Below, piece after piece: positions 43,569-55,205 of a stretch of 64,000 nucleotides of DNA. The stretch covers positions 62,024,385 to 62,088,384 of the forward strand of contig NC_092876.1 in NCBI RefSeq assembly GCF_028372415.1, read 5' to 3'. The stretch is from Notamacropus eugenii (taxonomy: Eukaryota; Chordata; Mammalia; Diprotodontia; Macropodidae). Made by a program: the position numbers and the translations under genes. The stretch's first letter is position 1; each line of letters opens with the position of its first letter. The notes beneath the pieces were generated by a model that searched no databases, was not told the DNA's origin, and saw only the letters and a program-made list of their open reading frames with translations.

Positions 43569-43660
43569 TTTTTGAAATAAGATCACAGACCCAGTTTAAG
43601 AATTTCTGCTCTCCATAATATTGTAGATTGCCTGGAGCACTTGGGAGGTTAAATGAATGG

Positions 43661-43977
43661 TTTGGGAAGATGAGAATAACCAAGTAACTGGACGTTTTAA
43701 ACCAATGCAAGGTTTATTGAGTTCACCACCAAGGGTGACTCTCCAGCTGTGGTAATCACATTATTTAAAATGGGAGCAGCATTTTATAGGGCCTGCAGTT
43801 CTGTTCTAGAGCTCTGGGGCAGAACTGAAGGCATAATTGTGTTCTGTTGAACCCAGGATATTATAGCAATTGGAGTGCGAAACAGAATGTGTTGACATCT
43901 TGTTCCAGGCAAGTGGGTCAGGGAGCATAATGGGAGGCAGATTAATAGGTGTCAAGAGAGTGGGGTCAGGACCTGCA
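43661..43977 (-). repeat. LTR of the second retrovirus (3' LTR in its own sense)
   Basis: Poly(A) signal AATAAA on the minus strand at 43713-43718 and a TATA-like box at 43782-43788. It pairs with 47319-47703. Confidence 0.8.
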
Positions 43978-46794
43978 CCCCTCCCACACACCTTCCCCTT
44001 TGAACTCATAGAATTCAACGCTTTTCATAAGGGAAAGTCAGGGCATAAAAAATTAGAGATGTGGTATCCTCATAAGAGGCAGATATGAGGAGGTATAATA
44101 GCTCATCTCTGAGGCATCTGATCTGTGGGGGCTGCACATGGGAGAGTATAATGGAGGTCTGAATATGTACTGTGAGGCTTTGAACACACTTCATGATCAT
44201 GTGAACATCTACTAAAATAAACAGAAGGATTAAGAAGCCTTAGAAAAGCTACAATTGCCAATTCCCCATCCCTATCCCAATAATCTGATAACTCAGTTGT
44301 TTTCAAACATGTAGAGCCACCAACTGGGATGATGACTTCTGAAAGGTTCTTTCAGGTCTCTGAGAGTTTTTAAAGTGGCTTTATCTACTCTTCTGAGAGG
44401 ACATCAATGCCTTTATTGGAGGTAGACACATAGGTATAGCACTCAGTCCTATTAAGACTGAGGCATAGTCTACCCATGTGGGTGAAGAAGAAATCCAGAG
44501 CAGTGTGATATTCCAAGACTATTGTACTGAGGGACTCAAGGGCCCCCTCCACCACCTTTAGGCATTGGGATGATTGAAGGGAAATGTGGACTGGATGATC
44601 TTCCTAAGTTTATAGAGTAGTTTCAGATTCCAAAGAATGGGAACCTCTGAACCAAGAATTGCCAACCCCCATAATTTCTACTAGAAACATTGATTGGTAG
44701 CACATTATGTGTCTCAGTAAGACTCAGGTCAGTAGACCAGCAGGGCTGTAGGCACTTCTTATGAGGTTCAGGAGAAGTCTGAGACAGGCTGGGCAAGCTC
44801 AGATTATACATGGTACAATATGATCCAGGACAAGCAGCACAAAGTGTAGAGATTTATCCCATTGGCCAGCCTTTGATACTCCTCCCTATATATCTGGGGG
44901 TGTGCAGCACCCTAGCATACACCCACTTGTCTCCTAATTGGATTAGATCCTGCTACTTAGCTTAACTGGTTCGTACAGAGTTTAGGTCTCAGGAGGGTGT
45001 AAGGTTGCAACGTCCTGGATATAGTCAGGGGTACAGTCAGCATTTCTGACCATGGCACAAGATGAAATTCAAGTATTGTTGGGCAGGTTGGATCTTTTTT
45101 TGGAGGCCTTAAAACCCAAGAAATGAAAGGTCACAGTGTCCTCCAAGGAAAAGGTCCACCTGACTAAGGGTATGGGAAGGACAAATGAGAGTCACTGTGG
45201 GATGTTTCACTAGGGGTCCCTGGAGTACCTGGAAAGTCCAGCTCAAATAACTTTTGAAAGGACCTAGGGGCATTCATTCTTTAAATGTATGAGCTGATGG
45301 CAGGAGACATCCCAAGAGAGGGACTTGTGATTGGCCATAGATGGGGGAGGGTTGGAAGGACCAGCAGGAGGATGTCAATTCAAGAGGGGGCCATTCTCCT
45401 TTCCCCCCAGGACTGATTCTGTGACATAACTAACTTCTCCTCCCTTTTCTCTTTCTTAGACTTCTCTTGTTCCAGTAGACCAAAAGACACATGGAGGACT
45501 TCCTCCAGAGTGGCTTCAGTGAGGCCAAACTAACGGTTCTGGCAGTCAGAATGCAAGGACTCCCTGAGACCATTTACAGAACCCTTTTCTTCCTCTTCTG
45601 GATCTCAGAGTCCACTGTAACCTGGCAAAAGAGTCTCCATGATGCTCTTCCTTTTGCTGGACATAATGACTAATTTCACCCCAATATTGTTAGGAAACAT
45701 TTTTTCCAAACCTTTCAGGACCTTCTTGTGCACCACCCCATGTTACTCAGGTCAGGATTGGGGCGAGTGGAGATTCTTTGGGCCAGGCTGACTTTTCTTG
45801 GATTGGAGTCCAGAGATACTTGCTGATCAGGACCACCATTAACTGATTGGTGTCTGCCCAGGTTAAATAAAGTTTTCAATTTCTCAGTAAATTCCCCAGG
45901 CTTTTCTCACAATATGGGGAGATCAGATACCCAAGTGTAGAGTTCAGGGAGAGACCAGGGGACATGGACAAGTAAGGGAGGACCGCTGAACTGGGGAAAT
46001 TCCTCCAGGGGTAGAAGGATCTTTTCCTCCTGTGATTTTATCCTCTGCCTTGTGCCTCGGGGTGATTTTAGTTGATGTATGCTCAACCACCTTCCAGCAA
46101 GGGGAAGGAGGGGACTACGAGGGAGCTCAAGGTGGGGGCAGTTTTTCTGGGAGAAGAGGAGCAGATCTAGAGGGTGAAGAAGGCAACCAACAATTGAGGA
46201 GGTCCTCCAAGATTGGAGGAGGCAGTGCCATTAATAGATGAAGGATTATTGGATTTTATTGGATAACTTCTTTTTATTCTCACCCCTGGAGCTAACAATG
46301 GAATCAATCTTCTTTTTAGTGGTCATCTGGTGCAGCTATTTAGTTTTGATAGGCCCACAGAGAGTGACTAATTTGAGGAGGTCAAATGAGCCTTCTAAGG
46401 GTTCTAAGCCTTCACCAAATCATCTGATATAGAAAAATACTACCATTCTAGCTATTTGGTGGCTCAGTGTTTATAAAGTTTAGACATTTTATCTATAGGA
46501 GGTCCACAGTGGGCTTTTGAGGGCCCAGAACCCATAATGAAGACTAATCACAAAAATAATCACAAACTAGTTCATAGTGTTGGTGCCCCTCGCACCAGAG
46601 CTCGAGAGATGGAATACAACCCACCTTGCCATCCTGATCTGCAGCTTATTAACTATGGAGGGAGTTGCCCAAGGAAATTCTGACTGGCCCCTGGCATTCA
46701 GGAATGTGGCCTTTGCTTTTGCACCTCACTGGAGTCAGTCTGGGGCCAGCTCCTGGCTAGAGCCCCAACTAGTAATTGGATCATGAATCTAATC

Positions 46795-46925
46795 CATGGT
46801 GGAGAATCTACCACCTCGAGGCCATATGTGGCCCTCTAGGTCCTCAAATGTGGCTCTTCGACTGAATCCAAACTTCACAGAACAAATCCTTTCATTAAGG
46901 GGATTTGTTCTGTGAAGTTTGAATT
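46795..46925. mobile_element. hAT-type palindromic MITE inside the second retrovirus
   Basis: Same family as 59872-60051 (ggccctctaggtcctcaaat). Its centre is a perfect hairpin: 20-bp arms at 46870-46889 and 46901-46920 (AAACTTCACAGAACAAATCC and its reverse complement) around an 11-nt loop. The right half is truncated. Confidence 0.8.
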
Positions 46926-47318
46926 CCATCCATCCCCAGGAAATCTTGTTTGCAGAGCTGGCAAGTCAGTGGCTGCAGATGTCCCTGCCTGGGAAACTGA
47001 CTTGTGAATCTAAGATACTGACACCGACCACAAAAACACAGAAAATAGAACCAACTCCATCTGGGGTTGGTCTCAGTGGCAATCAAGGAAATCAGTTTCC
47101 ATTGGCCTCCAAACAGACCCTTGATTGATCAAGCTGAGGCAATTGTTATTTCTAAGTCAGGGGTACATGACCAATCCCTAACCTGACTGAGTAAAATTAG
47201 TCACCCGATTCCTGTTCCTGCAGGTGTGGGGAGATTCTGAGCCAGTACAGTCTGGGTCCTGACTCCCTAAGTCAATCCAAGGTTCCACTTGGCTAGAATC
47301 CCATCCCTGTTACCAAAT

Positions 47319-47703
47319 TGTGGAGAGACTTGAATAACCAGGTAACTGAACCAGAAATTTGAAAGCAATGCAAAGTTTATTGAGTTTGCCAGTCAGGGTG
47401 GGTCTCCTGCTTGAGTAGAGTCATGATTTTTAGGGAGGGAGCAGTGTTTTTATAGGGTCTGGGGAGCTGGAGAGGAGTGGAGATAGGAATCTACTACTGA
47501 TTGGTCCCAGTGCTAGGGCTCTGGGGTAGACAAATACTTTTGCCCATTGAACCCGGGATATTGCAGTTAAACTGTTTTTTGGAATCAGGGTGCAAAAGAG
47601 GATGTGACCTTGTTCCAGGCTTCTTGTTATTTCAAGTGGGGAGGGGTTTAGGGGAGATAATGCGATATTAGCAGGTGACTGGATGATGGGGTCAGGGCCT
47701 TCA
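47319..47703 (-). repeat. LTR of the second retrovirus (5' LTR in its own sense)
   Basis: Minus-strand poly(A) signal at 47376-47381 and TATA-like box at 47447-47454. The ends are TG...CA type. Confidence 0.8.
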
Positions 47704-48045
47704 GAAGCTCGGGATCAGAGGCTGGACTTGAATTCAGGTCTTTCAGATTCTGAGGTCAGGTATGGCAAGCTGTCTTTAATTTTTCTAGGATAATATTAAG
47801 CATCTTATACAGTGTATAAACTCAGTAGTTTACTAAATGTTTTCACATTCATTGGCTTGTCTGATTCTTAAGCTAATCCTGTAAGGTAGATAGTAGCACA
47901 AGTATTATTATGCCCATTTCATAGATGAAGAAATTGAGTCTCAAAGAAGAGAATTAACTTGTTCAAGATCTTCATGAGGCAGAGCTGGGACTGGAAGTAG
48001 GTTTCTGCCTGACTCCAAATCTAATGCTTTTTACACCCAGGTAGG
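47704..48045 (-). repeat. MIR SINE and a small SINE piece
   Basis: gaggctggacttgaattcag at 47722, then antisense MIR: tttcatagatgaagaaattg, cagagctgggactggaagta. Confidence 0.7.
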
Positions 48046-48129
48046 TAAAGTGGAGTGGGAGTAAGAGGGATGGCAAGGGGTAGTAGGGGTGGTGGCTGGG
48101 TCTGGGTCTCAAGAAATAGCCTGCTTCCT

Positions 48130-48418
48130 GACACATTGATGTATTTTTGGTAGATCTCTGAAATGGTGGAACTCTTCTGGATTTCAATTTGGAATTATTC
48201 AAGAAAAATGGCTATACTGTCCATTCTCTTTGACACAGCAATCCCACTACTACCTGAAGGAGGTCAAAGACCTCCTTCAATAAAGGTTGAACTAAATATC
48301 CATAACATTTTTTGTGGTAGTAAAGGACTGGAAACAAGCTTAACATTCATTAATCAATAAGCACACATAAAGGATTTCTTATGTGCTGGTCACTACCATT
48401 GGTTGGAGAATGACTTTT
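48130..48418 (+). repeat. Old L1 ORF2 3' piece, left part
   Basis: gtggaactcttctggatttc, ctttgacacagcaatcccac; it continues at 54557 after the younger L1 block. Confidence 0.75.
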
Positions 48419-49410
48419 AAAAAAAAGCTGTGAGGGGATAGAGACAAGATGGTGGAGTAAGAGCAACTACTCATCTAAGCTCTTAGACAAACTCCTTGAG
48501 ATACCTCTAAAAAGAGAATCTGGCCAAATTTTGGAGGTGTAGAATCCAATAGGAGACAGACTGAGGCAGATTCACAGACCAGGACAGACTGGAAGGTCGA
48601 TGGAAAGGATCTGTTCCACGGGAATAGAGAAGTATACAGTACACAGCACAATGCATCCCTGCCATGGAAGGGCCCAAGCAGGAAAGCCCCAGGGCTGTCT
48701 GAGGCAATGGCAGCACAGCGGCATAGCAATCCAGAGTGGGAGTCCAGGGGAACTGAGTGAGTGAGAGCCACAGTGCCCCAGATATGTGCAGCAGCTGCTC
48801 CTGAGACTATCAGCCCGCAGATTAAATGTCTGTAAGTCATCTTCTTGAATTTCTGGGAGCCAAAATGGCAGAGTGATCAGTAAATGTTCTCTTCCCCCCG
48901 TGTTGACTTTGAAAGAACCATAAAATACTTCCCCAGAAAAATCCTGGATCAGTGGGATCAGCAGAAGGGGCTAACAGTCTTATAGCATGTGAGGCTAGGA
49001 ATATTGCTAAGGAGTATTCCTCTTACTCTGGTGGAGGACCAGAGCTGTCCCAGACAGGCCCACCTCAGCGAACCAGGAGGAGATCCAGAGCTCCAGGGGG
49101 GTGGAGCCTCACAACCACCAACACCAGGACCCCAGGCATGCCTCAGCACTTCAGGGGAAATGCAAAGACAAGAGGGCAGCCAGGATCACAAAGCACTGAG
49201 CTTGCCTTTGCTCTAGCTCAGCTGAGATCTCCTGTGACCAGACCACCCCTCCCCGACACATAATAGGCTAGCTCCAGGGCTAATCCAGGGAAACACAAAA
49301 AGAAAGACTTCACCTGGTCCCTACTTTCTCACATCAGCCAGCTCAGCACCAGGTTCTTTAGCTTCTAGCTGAAAGAACCAGAGGCCACAGTACATAAAGT
49401 GTCATCATTA

Positions 49411-50425
49411 TGAATAAGAAGCAAAGCAGGAAAGACTACAGAATCTTTCTATGAGGACAAGGACCAAAACACAAATACCAAAGAGGTCAATACTGAGACT
49501 GTATTCGCACCTAAAACTTCAGAAAGGACTATGAACTGCTTGCATGCACAAAGAGAACTCTTAGAAGAGCTGAAGAAGAAAATAGAAGAAAAACTGGCCA
49601 ATGATTTTAAAAGTATGAAAAAAGAATTCACTGAAGAGAACAGCTCTTTAGAGAGGAAAATTGGACAAATGGAAAACAAACTGGAGAAAATAATTCCTTA
49701 AAAGGAATAATTGAACAGATGGAAAAGGAGTTGCAAAAGTTAACTGAAGAAAACAATTTGATAAAAATTAGAACTGGGCAAGTAGAAATGAATGACTTTA
49801 TGAAACATCAAGAATTGGTCAAACAAAATCTAAACAATGAAAAGATAGAAGAAAATGTAAAATATCTAACTGGAGAAACAACTGACCTGGAAAATAGATC
49901 CAGGAGAAAATATGTAAGAATTATTGGCCTACCAGAAAGTCACTATGAAAACAAAGAGCCTAGACAATATGTCCCAAGAAATCATCAAGGAAAACTGCCC
50001 AAAAGTGCTAGATCCAGAGGGCAAAATAGTCATTTGAAGGAATCCACCATTCACCTCCTGAAAAGGATCGAAAACTAAAAACACCAAGGCATATTGTTGC
50101 CAAATTCCAGAATTATCAAGTGAAGGAGAAAATACTACAGGCAGCCAGAAAGAAACCATTCAAATATCAAGGAGCTACGGTCAGGATCACACAGGACCTT
50201 ACAGCTTCTACATTGAAAGATCAAAGGAATTGGAATATGATATCCTGTAAGGCAAAGGAGCTGGGACTACAACCAAGGATCAATTACCCAGCAAAGTTCA
50301 GCATAACATTTCAGGCAAGGAGAAGGACATTCAATGAAATAAGGGATTTCCAGACCTTCCTGATAAAAAAGCCAGAACTCAATAGAAAATTCAATCATCA
50401 AATGCAGGTCTCAAGAGAGGCATAA
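49411..50425 (+). pseudogene. L1 ORF1, broken
   Basis: L1 ORF1 RNA-binding chaperone. It starts MNKKQSRKDYRIF but meets a stop after 14 codons, then continues in other frames. A coiled-coil part (MEKELQKLTEENNLIKIRTG from 49719) leads to LENRSRRKYVRIIGLPESHY. The C-terminal domain (from 50120, KAKELGLQPRINYPAKFS) ends near 50425. At least three frame breaks or stops are visible. Confidence 0.8.
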
Positions 50426-50872
50426 AAAGGTAAACGGGGAAAAGAAAAACTTGTTACTTAATTTGGGCAAACTGTTTACCTCACTATAAGGAAAGATGAT
50501 ATTTGTTAACCTTGAGAATTGTATATCTATTATGAAATATAAAAGGGATATACATAGAGGGAGTGAGTATAAAGTAAATCATGTGATGATAAAAATGTGA
50601 TTTTAAGGGTGCAAAAGGATTGTAACAGGAGATGTGAAAAGGAGGAAAAACAAAATTATATTACATTAGAGGGAAAGAGGAGAGGGAGATGAGCATTGTT
50701 TGAGAGGCACTCTCATCTGATTTGGTTCAAGGAGGGAACAACAAACTTAATTAAGTGTATAAATATAACTAGCTTTATAGGCAGTAGGAGGGGAAGGGGG
50801 AAAGAAAGGGGAGGGGAGGCTAAAAGGAAGGGAAGAAGTAGTAAGAGTAAAGGATAGTAAAATGGAGGGGGG

Positions 50873-51550
50873 TTGAAAGAAAGAAAGGAACACTGCAGGA
50901 GGTGGTGGTCAAAAATGAAGACTCTATTGTGGAGGGGAAAGGAGAAGGGAGAACCAAAAGCACAAACAGAGGGAAAGAAGATGGAGGGAAAGACACAGAT
51001 AATAATTATAACTGTGAATGTGAATGGGATGAACTCTCCCATAAAACGGAGATGGATAGCAGAATGGGTTAAAAGCCATAAGCTAACAATATGTTGTTTA
51101 CAAGAAACACATTTGAAATGGGGGGATACACACAGGGTAAAGGTAAAAGGTTGGAGCAGAATATATTGTGCTTCAGCTGATGTAAGAAAAGCAGGGATAG
51201 TAATCCTAATCTCAGACAAAGCAAAAGCAGAAATAGATCTAATCAAAAGAGATAAGGAAGGAAACTATATCCTGCTAAAAGACACCATAAACAATGAAGC
51301 AGTATCATTACTAAACATATATGCTCCAAGTGGTATAGCATCCAAATTCTTAGAGGAGAAGTTAAGGGAGTTACAGGGAGAAATAGACAGCAAAACTATT
51401 CTAGTGGGGGACCTCAACCTCCCCCCTCTCTGAACTTGATAAATCTAACCTTAAAATAAACAAGAAAGAATGTAAGGAGGTGAATAAAACTCTAGATCAG
51501 GTAGATATGATAGATCTCTGGAGAAAACTGAATGGAGATATCATCCCCCT
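50873..51550 (+). pseudogene. L1 ORF2, N-terminal endonuclease part, broken off
   Basis: Encodes IITVNVNGMNSPIKRRWIAE, then CCLQETHLKWGDTHRVKVKG and ILVGDLN, the apurinic-type endonuclease domain of L1 ORF2. The frame shifts after GDLN near 51420, and the element is cut at about 51550, where an inverted L1 piece starts. Confidence 0.85.
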
Positions 51551-51843
51551 TACCCCACTTGTCCCCTTCTCCCCTACTTTCCTGTAATGTAAGATAGATT
51601 TTCATACCAAATTGAGTGAACATGTTATTCCCTCCTTAAGCCCTATGTGAAGAGAGTAAGCTTCACTTTCCTCCTCTCATCTCCTCCCTTTTCCCCTCCA
51701 TTGAAAAAGATTTTTCTTATCTCTTTTATGAGTGATAATTTGCCCCATTCCATTTCTCCCTTTCTCCTCCCAATATATTCCTCTCTCACTCCTTAATTTT
51801 ATTTTTTATAGATATTATCCCTTCTGATTCAACTCAGCCTGTG

Positions 51844-51884
<41 letters not shown>

Positions 51885-53218
51885 ATCCCTCCACTTACCC
51901 AAATACTGAGAAAAGTCTCAAGAGTTACAAATATTATCTTTCCATGTAGGAAAGTAAAGAGTTCAGCTTTAGAAAGTCCTTTATGATTTCTATTTCCTGT
52001 TTACCTTTTCATGGTTCTCTTGATTCTTATGTTTGAAAGTCAAATTTTTTCTTCAGTTATGGTCTTTTCATCAAGAATCCTTGAAAATCCTCTATATCAT
52101 TGAGTGACCATTTTTTCCCTTGAAGTTCTGCTGGGTAGGTGATTCTTGGTTTTAATCCCAGTTCCTTTGACTTCTGGAATATCCTATTCCAAGCCCTTCA
52201 ATCCCCTAATGTAGAAGCTGCCAGATCCTGTGTTATGCTGATTGTATTTCCATAATACTCAAATTGTTTCTTTCTAGCTGCTTGCAATATTTTCTCCTTG
52301 ACCTGGAAACTCTGGAATTTAGCCACAATATTCCTATGAGTTTCTCTTTTCGAGTCTCTTTCAGGAGGTGATCAGTGGATTCCTTCAATATTTATTTTGC
52401 CCTCTGGTTCTAGAACATCAGGGCAGTTTTCCTTGATAATTTCATGAAAGATAATGTCTAGGCTCTTTTTTGATCATGGCTTTCAGGTAGTCCCATAATT
52501 TTTAAATTAGCTCTCCTGGATTTATTTTCCAGGTCAGTTGTTTTTCCAATGAGATATTTCACATTGTCTTCTATTTTTTCATTCTTTTGTTTTTGTTTTG
52601 TAATTTCTTGGTTTATCATAAAATTATTAGCTTCCCTCAGCTCCACTCTCATTTTTAAAGAACTACTTTCTTCAGTGAGCTTTTGGACCTCCTTTTCCAT
52701 TTGGCTAATTCTGCTTTTTTAAGCCTTCTTCTCCTCATTGACTTTTTGGAGCTCTTTTTCCAATTGAGTTTGTCTATTTTTAAAGGTGTTATCTTCTTCA
52801 GCAATTTTTTGGGTCTTCTTTAGCAAGCTGTTGACTCCCTTTTCAAGCTCTTCCATGGCCTGAACCCATTGCGTATTCATTTTGAAGGTACTGGATGCAG
52901 AAGTCTTGACTTCCTCTGACAGTATGCATTGTTCTTCCTCATCTGAAGGGATGGAAGGAAATACCTGTTCACCAAGAAAGTAACCTTCTATGGTCCTATT
53001 TTTTTCCCCTTGTTTGGGCATTTTCCCAGCCAATTACTTGACTTGTAAATTCTTTGTCAAGAGGAGGGTCCTAGTGCTCCTCCTCACCCCAGGACCATGC
53101 TCAGGGCTGAGATTCAGATCAGCTGCTCAATTCTCCCAGAGGCTTTAGGCTGAGTGCTTCACAAATGGATGCCCACTGCCACCGCCACCACTGCTGCTGC
53201 TACTGTGGCCACCATGTG
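51551..53218 (-). mobile_element. Inverted L1 segment: 5' UTR, ORF1 and inter-ORF spacer
   Basis: On the minus strand ORF1 starts at about 53022 with MPKQGEKNRTIEGYFLGEQV. It continues through ELEKGVNSLLKKTQKIAEED to KTTDLENKSRRANLKIMGLP at 52500, broken by stops and shifts. The spacer with a (TG)n array (51846-51881 on plus) follows. It differs clearly from the sense ORF1 nearby, so it is another L1 subfamily. Confidence 0.85.
51846..51881. repeat. (TG)n microsatellite inside the inverted L1
   Basis: 18 uninterrupted TG units. Confidence 0.95.
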
Positions 53219-53219
53219 G

Positions 53220-54541
53220 GGCCAAATAAGAGCATGATTGAAGTATAAAGATTGATAGTATAAACAAATTAGTGGAGCAAGGAATAGTGTATTTATCAGA
53301 TTTGTGGAGAAGGGAAGAATTTTTGACTAAACAAGAGATAGAAAGCATTATGAAGTGCAAAATGGATAATTTTGATTACATTAAACTGAAAAGTTTTTGC
53401 ACAACCAAACTCAATGCAACCAAGATTAGGAGGGAAGCAGAAAACTGGGAAAGAATTTTTGCAACTGGTGTTTGTGATAAAGGTCTCATTTTTAAAATAT
53501 ATGGAGAACTGAGTCCAATGTACAAGAATACAAGTTATTCCTCAATTGCTAAATGATCAGAGGATATGAACAGGCAGTTTTCAGAGGAAGAAATTAAAGC
53601 TATCTATAGTCATATGAAAAACTGCGCTAAATCACTATTAATTAGAGAGATGCAAATCAAAACAACTCTGAGATACCATATCACATCTATCAGATTGGCT
53701 AATATGAGAAACAGGAAAATGATAGATATTGGAGAAGACATGGGAGAGTTGGAATGCTAATTCATTGTTGGTGGAGCTATGAGCTGATTCAATCATTTTG
53801 GAGAGCCATTTGGAACTATGCCCAAAGGGCTACAAAAATGTGCATACCCTTTGATCCAGCAATACTGCTTCTAGGATTGTATCCCCAAGAGATCATAAAA
53901 ATGGGAAAGGGCCCCATATGTATAAAAATATTCATAGCAGCACTCTTTGTGGTGGCCAAAAACTGGAAATCAAGGGGATGCCCATCCCCTTGCCATTGGG
54001 AAATGGCTGAATAACTTGTGGTATATGAATGTAATGGAATACTATTGTGCTATAAGAAATAATGAACAGGAAGACTTCAGAGAGGCCTGATCTGATGCTG
54101 AGTGAAAGGAGCAGAACCGGGAGAACTTTGTACACAGCAACAACCACAGTGTGTGAGGATTTTTTCTGGTAGACTTAGAACTTCATTGCAATGCAAGGAC
54201 TTAAAAAATCCCCAATGGTCTTTAAAGGCAAAATGCCTTCCACATCCAGAGAAAGAACTATGGAATTCAATAGCAGATTATAGAAGATCATTTTCTTTTG
54301 TGTTATGTTTTGGTTTGTTATATTATTTCTCCCATTCATTTTAATTTTTCCATGCAACATGACTATGGTGAAAAAGTATTTAATAGAAATGTATTTGTAG
54401 AACCTATATAAAATTGTATGCCATCTCAGAGATGGTAGGGGGAGGTAATGGGGAAGGAGGCAGAGGGAGGGAAAAAAATCTAAGTTATATGGTAGTGATT
54501 GCAGGACACTGAAAATAAATAAAATTAACATTTTAAGTTAA
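53220..54541 (+). pseudogene. L1 ORF2 C-terminal part and 3' UTR
   Basis: Encodes EQGIVYLSDLWRREEFLTKQ, then QFSEEEIKAIYSHMKNCAKS, LRYHITSIRLANMRNRKMID and PFDPAILLLGLYPQE through KIFIAALFVVAKNW, the last part of L1 ORF2, with frame breaks near 53556 and 53760. The 3' UTR from about 54010 has the marsupial L1 signature (agtgaaaggagcagaaccgg) and ends in poly(A). Confidence 0.85.
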
Positions 54542-54556
54542 AAAAAAAAGCTGTGA

Positions 54557-54955
54557 TCCATGAGTGTAATAGAATATCATTATGTGGTAAGAAATGACAA
54601 CTCTTAGGAATTCAGGAAAATTTGAGCAGGTTTGTATAAACTAATACTGAGTGAAGTAAACAGAACTAAGAATAATATATACAATGACTAAACAAGGTAA
54701 AAGAAAAGGGCATTGAAAAGAAATTTCATTCTGAGTATTGGGGGAAAAAAGTGAAGGACCCAGAGAACAGATAATGAACATATCTCCCTTTCATGACAGA
54801 GGTGGGAAACTACTAGGACAGAATACTATAAACACTATCCAACAGGATTATGTATTAGAACTTTTTGCTTAATTTTTTGGGAGTGGATCATAAGGGAGGG
54901 TTCAGGTTGAGAAGGGACTGATATAAAGACAAAAGGCATCAATAAAAGGCTTTTT
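54557..54955 (+). repeat. Old L1 3' UTR, right part
   Basis: tgatccatgagtgtaataga, ctgagtgaagtaaacagaac; the continuation of the old L1 at 48130-48418. Confidence 0.75.
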
Positions 54956-54959
54956 AAAC

Positions 54960-55205
54960 AAGAGTGGGAGCAGCTGGGTAGTACAGTAGATAGAATGTTA
55001 GGCCTGGAGTCAAGAAGACTCATCTTCCTGAATTCAAATCCAGAAACCTATAAGCTGTGTGACCCTGGGCAAATCACTTAACCATGTTTGCCTCAGTTTT
55101 CTCCTCTGTAAAATGGACTGGAGAAGGAAATGGCAAATCCTTCCAGTATCTCTGCCAAGAAAATCCTAAAACAGGTCATGAAGACTCAGACACGACTGAA
55201 AAATA
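54960..55205 (+). mobile_element. Mar-1 SINE, complete
   Basis: gagcagctgggtagtacagt, ggcctggagtcaagaagact, gtgtgaccctgggcaaatca, ggaaatggcaaatccttcca, gaagactcagacacgactga. Confidence 0.9.

Larger units (their letters stand above)
42858..43608. mobile_element. hAT-like MITE split by L1 insertions
   Basis: Left part 42858-43015 (cagggaatcttaacc, then ggtaaagcctatagac, gtataaaggaaaccac) and right part ending tttaagaatttctg at 43608 are halves of the family also found whole at 61155-61346. L1 fragments fill the middle. A degenerate 8-bp flank (ctttttat/ctctccat) is possible. Confidence 0.6.
43661..47703 (-). mobile_element. Decayed endogenous retrovirus, gamma-like (class I), minus strand
   Basis: A fossil provirus with paired LTRs (43661-43977 and 47319-47703) and about 3.3 kb of interior. 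On the minus strand, gag capsid-like sequence is recognisable around 45700-46150, and a short reverse-transcriptase-like stretch around 45000-45110. A primer-binding-site-like string (TGGTAACAGGGATGGG, next to the LTR near 47300-47316) and a purine tract near 43978-44000 are in the right places. The interior is broken many times and carries a hAT MITE at 46795-46925. It appears to lack most of pol and env. LTR divergence of roughly a quarter by eye means it is old. Confidence 0.75.
48434..54541 (+). mobile_element. Composite L1 block with a shared target-site duplication
   Basis: A 6.1-kb L1 insertion in an old L1. The 15-bp flank AAAAAAAAGCTGTGA occurs at 48419-48433 and 54542-54556. Order inside: 5' UTR, ORF1 and the start of ORF2 in sense (48434-51550); then an inverted L1 piece with 5' UTR, ORF1 and inter-ORF spacer (51551-53218, minus); then the ORF2 C-terminal part, 3' UTR and poly(A) in sense (53220-54541). 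The two ORF1 sequences belong to different subfamilies. Inactive. Confidence 0.85.

Noticed and set aside
48952-49263. 103-codon frame
   Set aside because: Lies in the 5' UTR of an L1 and shows no ORF1 similarity.
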